Shown here piece by piece: positions 8,481 to 13,436 of a stretch of DNA of 13,977 nt. This stretch comes from LW40-45 sp048883105 (GTDB taxonomy: Archaea > Asgardarchaeota > Lokiarchaeia > Sigyniarchaeales > SOKP01): NCBI GenBank assembly GCA_048883105.1, contig JBHLQY010000064.1:1-13977 (forward strand). Reading direction: 5' to 3'. The notes beneath the pieces were generated by a model. It ran no database searches. It worked only from the letters and a program-made list of their open reading frames with translations, and had not been told where the DNA came from. Position 1 is the stretch's first letter, and each line of letters starts with the position of its first letter. The position numbers and the translations under genes are program-made.

Positions 8481-8662
8481 TATATTTTCATTTTTTCCTT
8501 ATTTAATTTGGGTTTAGTTAGAAATTTCTTAGAAAAATAAGTCTATATTAAATAACGTAATTATAAATTTTAAAATTTTGCTTTTTAATAGAGATTCTAA
8601 ACAAAAGAATAGTATGATAATAGATTAAATTACAAAAACAAGACTGTAGGAAATTTCATTTT

Positions 8663-9055
8663 TTAAAATGGAATTTTGTTTATGCCGAGAATCTCGGGAA
8701 TTCTCCTATTCCGCGTAAGCCAAGATATTTCGCTTTTCATATATCTCCACGTTATTTCACACTTTGATAATTTGTCTTTTGTTTCTGTTTCAAATTCCCA
8801 TGGATTTATCACAACTAAATCCCCTTTTCGAATCCAAACTCTTTTTTTAATTTTGCCTCGTATCCGCCCAATACGGTGTTTTTCATCTTCGCAAAATACT
8901 TCCATTCGATCATTTCCATAAATATCAACGACCCTTGCGAACATTTCTCCGATTCGGCGATTAGGCATCTTTATCCTTGAGGGAACGATCTCTTCTGGTT
9001 CACCTTTGCCGTAACCTTTTCCCCTTTTTGCTTGCTTCTTTTTCTTTTTTCCCAT
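8663..9055 (-). CDS. eif1a: Translation initiation factor 1A (aIF1A/eIF1A)
   Basis: A 130-residue S1-like OB-fold factor that binds the small ribosomal subunit A site during start-codon selection. The basic N-terminal tail (GKKKKKQAKRGKG, 2-14) matches the unstructured tail of eIF1A. The OB fold runs from about 33 to 112, with the near-invariant RIGRIRGKIKKRVWIRKGD (61-79), VINPWEF (82-88) and ITWRY (101-105). Length and order match archaeal aIF1A, with a slightly longer lysine-rich N-terminus. It starts at the ATG at 9055, 40 bp after the cupin gene and on the same strand, so co-transcription is likely. Spt5 follows it, linking translation and transcription factors. Confidence 0.95.
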   Translation of the reverse strand: MGKKKKKQAKRGKGYGKGEPEEIVPSRIKMPNRRIGEMFARVVDIYGNDRMEVFCEDEKHRIGRIRGKIKKRVWIRKGDLVVINPWEFETETKDKLSKCEITWRYMKSEISWLTRNRRIPEILGINKIPF

Positions 9056-9095
9056 AGTTAAATATTTAATATTAATGTTTTTTTTAAATATTTTA

Positions 9096-9434
9096 TTATT
9101 CTATTTTATCGTCTGGTTTGTATTCTCCTTTAATAAATACGATTTTTATAGGTTCTGAAGAATCATTACGAATGTTATGCATTTCTTTTGGTTCACATAG
9201 AAAAACACTTCCATCTGGCGCATTATATTCTTTACTGTCAATTATCATGGTACCATGGCCTAAAAAATAAAAAGTTTCGTCGATCTCTTTATGTCCATGT
9301 GCCTTTTCTCCCATCATTTCTCCAGGCTTCAATAAAATCACACCCCAATCGATCGAGGGCCCTCTCATTAAATACTTAATTCCACTACTTCCTCCTCCTC
9401 TATATTCAAAATCGTTTTCGTTAACTTTTTTAAT
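9096..9434 (-). CDS. Small cupin-domain protein, probable AUU start
   Basis: A single-domain cupin (beta-barrel). The metal site is visible as H46-x-H48, E53 and H86 (KAHGHKEIDE, then PKEMHNI). The first in-frame ATG (9368) would give 90 residues and cut the conserved lead-in YRGGGSSGIKYLMRGP, which is in frame upstream. There is no ATG, GTG or TTG between the upstream in-frame stop (9443-9441) and 9368. An ATT at 9434 lies six bases after GGTGAT (9445-9440), which matches the archaeal anti-Shine-Dalgarno; I take it as the start (112 residues). The substrate is unknown: such cupins can be isomerases, dioxygenases or sugar-binding proteins. It is followed by aIF1A after 40 bp. A sequencing error hiding an ATG is the alternative. 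Confidence 0.75.
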   Translation of the reverse strand: MKKVNENDFEYRGGGSSGIKYLMRGPSIDWGVILLKPGEMMGEKAHGHKEIDETFYFLGHGTMIIDSKEYNAPDGSVFLCEPKEMHNIRNDSSEPIKIVFIKGEYKPDDKIE

Positions 9435-9446
9435 AGTATATCACCC
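9435..9446 (-). promoter_or_regulatory. Shine-Dalgarno site ahead of an AUU start
   Basis: Minus-strand GGGTGAT (9446-9440) holds GGTGAT, fully complementary to the archaeal 16S 3' end. It precedes the ATT at 9434 by six bases. The TGA within it is the in-frame stop that closes any longer start. Confidence 0.55.
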
Positions 9447-9554
9447 TTTATTTTTTATTTTGTTTAAAATCGATTTATCTATCTTAAAAATTAAACATTA
9501 ATATTATTTAATTAAAGTAAATTAAAAATTTATCTAATACAGACTCGTATACTC

Positions 9555-10769
9555 TTATAAGGCATTTAATAGAATTTCTTTTAGAGATTTTTTATCCGTA
9601 TCTCGCGGATTGTTAGCTAAAGAGCTCCCAGTAGTATCTCTTACAATTTCATCAATGTCACTTTCATTAATTTTTACCTCGCTAAGATGGAGCGGAATTC
9701 CAATGTATTTGAAAATATCCTTTAGTTTTTCAATAACCCATTTCGCTTTACCTTTTTTATCGGTCGGCATTACTTTTGGGCAGTTTCCGTAATCTGCTAG
9801 GATTTTTTGTTTATTAAATAAATCGGCGATCCACACATATTTTTCAACAACATTATCTAATGCAATATTATATTCCATCACGTAAGGTAAAAGAAGTCCA
9901 CAAATTAAACCATGTGGTAAATCGTGTTTAATTCCTATAGGATGTGCAAACCCATGAACAGCTCCTAATTTTCCGCTTGCGAATGATAAACCATCAAAGA
10001 AGCTCCCGAGCATCATTTTCTCCCTCAATTGTATATTTTTTAAGTCATCATATACTTTTGGTAAATTTATTCCTAGCAATCTGATTGCTTCTTTAGCATA
10101 ATGCACAGAAATAAGATTTGAACCTTTTGAAACTAAAGATTCAATTGCTTGAACTAAAGCGTCCGCACCAGGATAGGCGGTGTATTTTTTTGGCAGAGAT
10201 AAAGTGAGTTCAGGATCTAAGAGCGCAATACTTGCCCATAATCCTCTAATGCTTTTCTTAATACTTGACTTTTCGTCTTTAATAACTGAATTATTAGTTA
10301 CCTCCGAGCCAGTGCCTGAGGTTGTAGGAATGAGAATAAATGGTAGCGGTGGTTGAATGAATTCCTTTCCCGCATGATAATCCTCAACAATCCCACCATT
10401 AGTCACTAAACCTGCAATACCTTTTGCGGTATCCATTACACTACCACCACCAATCCCAACGATAATATCGACTTTTTGTTCAAGAGCAAGCTCTTTTCCT
10501 TCGTTCAAAATTGTAGTTGTAGGTTCTATACCTGCTTTATCGTATATTTCTAAATAAATTTTGGAATCCTCTAAGTATTTTTGAATTTTTTCCAAGTAAC
10601 CTGAACTTTTTAAAGAGCTTTTACCTATAACTAAAAAAGCTTTAGGATATGTGATTCCTTTTGGTTTTAGCGTGTTTAAGATTTCTTGACCTAATTCACT
10701 AATTCGCCCATTTCCGAATATAATTCGTTGTGGTGAATTAAAATCAAACTTAATTTCTGAGAAATTCAT
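9555..10769 (-). CDS. Iron-type (group III) alcohol dehydrogenase
   Basis: A 404-residue NAD(P)-dependent dehydrogenase expected to interconvert an alcohol and an aldehyde or ketone in the cytoplasm. The nucleotide-binding loop is GIGGGSVMDTAKG (105-117) and the second signature is PTTSGTGSEVTNN (148-160). Three metal-ligand positions are present: D203 in GADALVQAIE, H272/H276 in VHGFAHP, and H286 in LPHG. The position that is usually the second ligand, His in DAxxHAIE, is Gln here (Q207). This variant occurs in part of the family and may change metal or substrate preference. The final region fits the normal all-helical C-terminal domain. It stands alone, with 111 bp to the PIN gene upstream and 120 bp to the cupin downstream. 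Confidence 0.92.
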   Translation of the reverse strand: MNFSEIKFDFNSPQRIIFGNGRISELGQEILNTLKPKGITYPKAFLVIGKSSLKSSGYLEKIQKYLEDSKIYLEIYDKAGIEPTTTILNEGKELALEQKVDIIVGIGGGSVMDTAKGIAGLVTNGGIVEDYHAGKEFIQPPLPFILIPTTSGTGSEVTNNSVIKDEKSSIKKSIRGLWASIALLDPELTLSLPKKYTAYPGADALVQAIESLVSKGSNLISVHYAKEAIRLLGINLPKVYDDLKNIQLREKMMLGSFFDGLSFASGKLGAVHGFAHPIGIKHDLPHGLICGLLLPYVMEYNIALDNVVEKYVWIADLFNKQKILADYGNCPKVMPTDKKGKAKWVIEKLKDIFKYIGIPLHLSEVKINESDIDEIVRDTTGSSLANNPRDTDKKSLKEILLNAL

Positions 10770-10880
10770 TATTACTCAATAAGATTCTACTCGAATTTCT
10801 TATTAGTAAATATTTATATTTTTAATAGAAAATAAATATTTTTAATAGAAAATAGACTTTATAATTTCTCTTCTTATTTA

Positions 10881-11336
10881 TTAACTTCTTACAATTGAAA
10901 TGTATTTTTTTTGTCTTAAAAAAATCAAATTGATGTTTGAGTTTTTTGCTTTTTTCCGTAGTTCTGAATCGTTTGTTGCTAAAAACACATTTTTATATTC
11001 TTTCTTAAACTTAATACACCATCTTAATAAAAACTCATCAGTAGTCTCATCATTGTTTTTAATTTCATCGATAAAATAAATCGGATAAATTTTCTCACTT
11101 TTTTCTAAATACGACATTCCAGATTTGAACATTCTCCGAAATTTTCTAGCTTTTGGTTCTCTGCTTTCTTTTGCCTTTAATTCGTTTATGACTTGTTTAA
11201 ATACATAGAATCTTATTTTACCTTCTAAACTTAAATAGATATCATTTAAATAATCAATTTTAAATTGGTAAGGAAGGAGTATAAAATTAGAATCAATTAT
11301 TATTAAATTGATGCTTTTAAAATTATTGGAAGTCAA
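10881..11336 (-). CDS. PIN-domain ribonuclease (Fcf1/VapC9-like)
   Basis: A 151-residue PIN-fold protein. Acidic residues expected to bind Mg or Mn are D15 (IIIDSNFIL), E52 (VINELK), D100 (ETTDEF) and D123 (LATNDSELR). The segment VFLATNDSELRKKAK followed by INLIFLRQKKYI matches the archaeal group related to Fcf1/VapC9, and the family includes rRNA-processing nucleases. No antitoxin-like gene lies beside it. It starts at a TTG (11336) whose bases overlap the TGA of the GTPase gene as TTGA, so the two are probably translated as a coupled pair. No ATG is available near the conserved N-terminal strand. A basic patch (PKARKFRRMFK, 61-71) could bind RNA. Confidence 0.75.
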   Translation of the reverse strand: MTSNNFKSINLIIIDSNFILLPYQFKIDYLNDIYLSLEGKIRFYVFKQVINELKAKESREPKARKFRRMFKSGMSYLEKSEKIYPIYFIDEIKNNDETTDEFLLRWCIKFKKEYKNVFLATNDSELRKKAKNSNINLIFLRQKKYISIVRS

Positions 11337-11854
11337 TACGTTTGTCGCTCTAAAATCCTTCTTGTTATTAATTCAAAAGACTCGAAAACATTTACTCCAG
11401 ACTTAGAAGAGATTTTTAAGTAATCAAAGAGATGAAATCTTTCTTTAAAGAGCATTGCATAATCATCGTCAATCATTATGTCGTTTTCAAGGTCGAGTTT
11501 TGTTCCTAAAAAGAGAATAGGTAGATTATCGTCACTTTTACGTACAATATTAACCCATTCCTGTAAGTTCTCTAATGTCATAGGTCGAGTTAAATCAAAC
11601 ATTAATAAGGCTCCTTTTGCCCCCAAAACATAACTCTCTAATAAGAAGCGAAACCTTTCTTGACCGCCGAAGTCCCAGAGTTGCAGTGTACATTGTTTTC
11701 CATCAACCTCAATTTCTTTCAAGAAAAACTCAACACCAATCGTCATTTTCGTATCTGCTGAAAACCTCCCTTCTACATATCGATGAAGAAGCGTTGTTTT
11801 TCCCACTCCGCCTTCACCAGCTGTCAAAATTTTGAGGATAAATTTTTTTGGCAT
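11333..11854 (-). CDS. Ras/Rab-like small GTPase
   Basis: A 173-residue GTP-binding switch protein with all five G motifs: G1 GEGGVGKT (13-20), G2 threonine T38 in KMTIGVEF, G3 WDFGGQE (60-66), G4 TKLD (118-121) and G5 SSKSG (149-153). The G4 motif has Thr in place of the common Asn, which some family members tolerate. The GGQE of switch II gives the catalytic Gln. The closest eukaryotic resemblance is to Rab/Ras, a group richly represented in Asgard archaea. The C-terminus (ILERQTY) has no cysteine for prenylation, so membrane attachment of the eukaryotic kind is not expected. I chose the ATG at 11854; a TTG at 11866 would add four residues. The PIN gene overlaps its stop codon. Confidence 0.93.
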   Translation of the reverse strand: MPKKFILKILTAGEGGVGKTTLLHRYVEGRFSADTKMTIGVEFFLKEIEVDGKQCTLQLWDFGGQERFRFLLESYVLGAKGALLMFDLTRPMTLENLQEWVNIVRKSDDNLPILFLGTKLDLENDIMIDDDYAMLFKERFHLFDYLKISSKSGVNVFESFELITRRILERQTY

Positions 11855-11885
11855 AGAAGAACCCAAATAAAATAATTTAACTTTT

Positions 11886-11901
11886 TTTATTTTTATATTT
11901 T
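11886..11901 (-). promoter_or_regulatory. TATA-like element for the GTPase-PIN pair
   Basis: Minus-strand AAAATATAAAAATAAA lies about 35-45 bp before the GTPase ATG. That fits an archaeal TATA box with a short leader. The surrounding DNA is so AT-rich that the call is weak. Confidence 0.35.
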
Positions 11902-12100
11902 AAAGATGACTTAATTCTGAATATAATTTTTAATTTTTTTACTTGTTATTTCTGTAATAATACTTATCATTATTAAAAATTTCATTTTTCTAAAATTTTC
12001 GTAATAAATAGAATCGCAATAACTAACGCTTTTTAATACGATTATTACAGTTCTAGAGGGGCCTTAACTCTATAATTATTTATTTATCTATAACTTATAT

Positions 12101-12151
12101 TAAATTATCAGATCTCAAATAATTTAAATAAATTATCAAACGAGTTGAGAT
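12101..12151 (+). repeat. Direct and inverted repeats in the cupin leader
   Basis: TAAATTATCA occurs twice (12101-12110 and 12129-12138), 28 bp apart. ATCTCAA (12112-12118) and TTGAGAT (12145-12151) form a 7-bp inverted repeat whose right arm ends four bases before the ATG at 12156. It could be a regulator-binding site or a leader hairpin near the start codon. Confidence 0.4.
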
Positions 12152-12155
12152 ATAA

Positions 12156-12449
12156 ATGAGAATGAAGAAGAAACTGCCTACGGAAGAAGAATTAAGAAAA
12201 TTAAAGGTAGAATCGTGGGGAACTTGGAGTAAAGAAACAAGCGAGTTTGATTGGTCCTATGGAGATACTGAAACTTGTTATATATTAGAAGGAGAAGTTG
12301 AGGTAACTGATTCTGAAACAGGAGAGAAGATCGAATTCAAGAAAGGCGATCTCGTTCAATTTGAAAAAGGTTTAAAGTGTGTATGGAACGTTAAAAAGCC
12401 AATTCGAAAATATTTTAATTTCAATTTGGATTTTGGGGAAATAGATTAA
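12156..12449 (+). CDS. DUF861/EutQ-type small cupin
   Basis: A 97-residue single-domain cupin. The pattern ESWGTWSKETSEFDWSY, then ETCYILEGEVEVTD, KKGDLVQFEKGLKCVWNV and PIRKYFNF follows the Cupin_3 (DUF861) consensus closely. As usual for this group, the histidine metal triad of other cupins is absent. Members are small cytoplasmic proteins, in some cases linked to ethanolamine or ureide metabolism, but most are uncharacterised. It starts at an ATG at 12156 (a second ATG two codons later is also possible). It is the only plus-strand gene between the GTPase and the 5S locus. A T-rich run follows it at 12462-12470. Confidence 0.85.
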   Translation: MRMKKKLPTEEELRKLKVESWGTWSKETSEFDWSYGDTETCYILEGEVEVTDSETGEKIEFKKGDLVQFEKGLKCVWNVKKPIRKYFNFNLDFGEID

Positions 12450-12459
12450 TTCTTAAATT

Positions 12460-12474
12460 CTTTTTTTTATTTAT
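12460..12474 (+). terminator. T-rich stretch after the DUF861 cupin
   Basis: CTTTTTTTTATTT directly after the stop codon fits intrinsic archaeal termination at oligo-T, without a hairpin. Confidence 0.4.
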
Positions 12475-12504
12475 CACTTTCTTTTTAAATTAAATCTATA
12501 AATT

Positions 12505-13062
12505 TTAGAATCGTTCGTTTTCCATACGTTTTTTAACAGAAATTTCCCTTTTGCTAAGTCTATCATATTTGATTAATGTATCTTCAATGGTTTTTACTTC
12601 CGCTCTAGTTTCAAGGTCGTATTCTTTTAATCTTTCGAGGATTTCTTTATCTCTGAAACCTTTATTGTAAAATTCTTTAAATTTCTCAATCGTAAGCTCG
12701 TGATAAAATATATAATGTTTATTTAGAAATACAATTAGCCAATCGTTATTTTCTTGTTTTTGCGACATATTAAACATTTTTTCTTGTACATCACTTAAAG
12801 TACGTCTTGATTCTCTAGCTATTGTTTTGTCCTCAATCCTATAATAATTGTTCATAAATTTTTTTAATTTCTGAGGTGAATAAATTCTCGGGATATACGA
12901 TAAAATTAATAACGCTATAAAAATAATCGTTACAACAATTGCCGGAGTCAAATTCTTCCATACTATCCAGCCAACTAAAGCAATTATGAGGATTATTATA
13001 ATAACAAAAATAAACCATTTTCGAGTGATTGATTTTAAAAAAATTACATATTTTTTGGGCAT
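12505..13062 (-). CDS. Hypothetical protein with two N-terminal membrane segments
   Basis: A 185-residue protein that I do not recognise. A short basic N-terminus (PKKYVIFLKSITRKW) leads into two hydrophobic segments (about 17-35 and 40-58). A charged, mainly helical soluble domain rich in Lys, Glu and Arg follows, with likely coiled-coil character (IEKFKEFYNKGFRDKEILERL). The membrane hairpin would leave the soluble part in the cytoplasm. The start is the ATG at 13062. A longer reading from GTG at 13107 would run into the 5S processing stem and is not favoured. The gene begins about 60 bp after the end of the permuted 5S RNA on the same strand, so it may depend on readthrough from that promoter. 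Confidence 0.7.
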   Translation of the reverse strand: MPKKYVIFLKSITRKWFIFVIIIILIIALVGWIVWKNLTPAIVVTIIFIALLILSYIPRIYSPQKLKKFMNNYYRIEDKTIARESRRTLSDVQEKMFNMSQKQENNDWLIVFLNKHYIFYHELTIEKFKEFYNKGFRDKEILERLKEYDLETRAEVKTIEDTLIKYDRLSKREISVKKRMENERF

Positions 13063-13066
13063 CTTT

Positions 13067-13073
13067 AAAAAAA
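13067..13073 (-). terminator. Oligo-T tract downstream of 5S rRNA
   Basis: Seven T residues on the minus strand, about 30 bases after the 3' arm of the 5S processing stem and five bases before the ATG at 13062. Oligo-T is a sufficient terminator for archaeal RNA polymerase, so this may end the 5S transcript; some readthrough would express the next gene. Confidence 0.4.
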
Positions 13074-13101
13074 TATTTAATTGGCTTATTGTTATTATGG
13101 A

Positions 13102-13112
13102 AACCACAAAAG
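13102..13112 (-). repeat. 3' arm of 11-bp inverted repeat around 5S rRNA
   Basis: CTTTTGTGGTT on the minus strand, a perfect complement of AACCACAAAAG at 13277-13267. It lies 8 bases after the last 5S consensus base. The two arms enclose the permuted 5S unit and would form a processing stem. Confidence 0.85.
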
Positions 13113-13120
13113 TTAATGCG

Positions 13121-13247
13121 CTTCCGGGTTCGGATGGGACCGGGTATTATCCTCATTTGCCATGACCGTAGACGAATCTACAGTTTGTCAGTTCCCACAT
13201 ATCGCAAATGCAGTACTATTAACAACGCAAAAGTGTTTAACTTCCGG
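13121..13247 (-). rRNA. rrf: 5S ribosomal RNA, circularly permuted gene
   Basis: All hallmarks of 5S rRNA are present, but with the halves swapped. Read along the minus strand: CCGGAAGTTAAAC (13247-13235; helix III to helix II), TAGTACTG (13218-13211; helix V/loop E), a helix IV hairpin GCAU/AUGU (13211-13197), GGGAACTGAC (13196-13187), and the 3' strand of helix I ACTGTAGA (13184-13177). A TTCG tetraloop (13176-13173) then leads into the 5' strand of helix I TCTACGGT (13172-13165; 8 bp with one G-U). GGCAAATGAGG (helix II) follows, and last comes the loop C/helix III consensus CCATCCGAACCCGGAAG (13137-13121). The core from 13240 to 13121 is 120 nt, normal for 5S. CCGGAAG occurs at both ends. 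The normal order would be the 13172-13121 segment followed by 13240-13177. An oddly placed pseudogene is the alternative, but intact helices and motifs argue against decay. Confidence 0.88.
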
Positions 13248-13266
13248 CGCGTAGCGAAATGCCTGC

Positions 13267-13277
13267 CTTTTGTGGTT
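13267..13277 (-). repeat. 5' arm of 11-bp inverted repeat around 5S rRNA
   Basis: AACCACAAAAG on the minus strand, pairing with 13112-13102 without mismatch. Between this arm and the 5S unit lie about 20 bases that include GCGC (13250-13247), which can pair with GCGC at 13121-13118 on the other side. Confidence 0.85.
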
Positions 13278-13292
13278 AAAAATTCCCTTATG

Positions 13293-13340
13293 CTCATATA
13301 GTAGCATTCTAAAATTTTTTTGTAGATGCTAACTTATATA
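13293..13340 (-). promoter_or_regulatory. Promoter region of the permuted 5S rRNA
   Basis: Minus-strand TATATAAG (13340-13333) is a good archaeal TATA box. Transcription would start about 25 bases on, near 13310, some 30 bases before the processing stem. A second related element, TACTATATGAGCAT (13303-13290), resembles the first (TACTATATAAG followed by AGCAT), and would place a start close to the stem itself. ATGCT and AGCAT around the second element could also form a 5-bp hairpin. Confidence 0.45.
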
Positions 13341-13385
13341 GTAAGGAATGAATATTTTAATAAAGACTAATAATTAAATTTTTTC

Positions 13386-13396
13386 AATATAAAAGG
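13386..13396 (+). promoter_or_regulatory. TATA-like element for the right-end membrane gene
   Basis: ATATAAAAGG on the plus strand lies about 45 bp before the ATG at 13437 and is divergent from the 5S promoter. Spacing fits an archaeal promoter with a leader of roughly 20 bases. Confidence 0.4.
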
Positions 13397-13436
13397 ATTA
13401 AACTTAGAAGCAATTGTTTTGTGAGTGTAATCAAAG

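Larger units (their letters stand above)
11855..12155. other. Divergent intergenic region
   Basis: About 300 bp between the divergent GTPase and cupin genes. It holds a TATA-like element for the GTPase (near 11886-11901), a plus-strand TATA-like CTTATATTAAAT near 12094-12105, and the repeats before the cupin described separately. A weak TAGAG/CTCTA hairpin lies at about 12055-12073. I see no tRNA, no coding pattern and no strong terminator. Confidence 0.5.

Noticed and set aside
10881..11854. Toxin-antitoxin module around the PIN protein
   Set aside because: No antitoxin-sized partner is adjacent; the overlapping gene is a complete small GTPase.
12055..12073. Hairpin TAGAG/CTCTA as a terminator or small RNA
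   Set aside because: Only five base pairs with a nine-base loop and no oligo-T after it; likely chance.
13063..13107. N-terminal extension of the two-TM protein from GTG 13107
   Set aside because: It would begin inside the 3' arm of the 5S stem; the ATG at 13062 directly before the basic N-terminus is more natural.
12839..13156. Open reading frame of 105 codons on the minus strand
   Set aside because: It overlaps the well-supported two-TM gene in another frame and runs into the 5S RNA.
13121..13253. A full canonical bulge-helix-bulge joining the 5S ends at CCGGAAG
   Set aside because: I tested each cut within the shared CCGGAAG; none gives a 4-bp central helix between two 3-nt bulges. Only a half-motif (GAA bulge beside GCGC) can be drawn, and it would insert extra bases.
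13029..13301. Open reading frame of 90 codons on the plus strand
   Set aside because: It lies antisense across the 5S rRNA and its processing stem; the composition follows RNA structure, not codon use.
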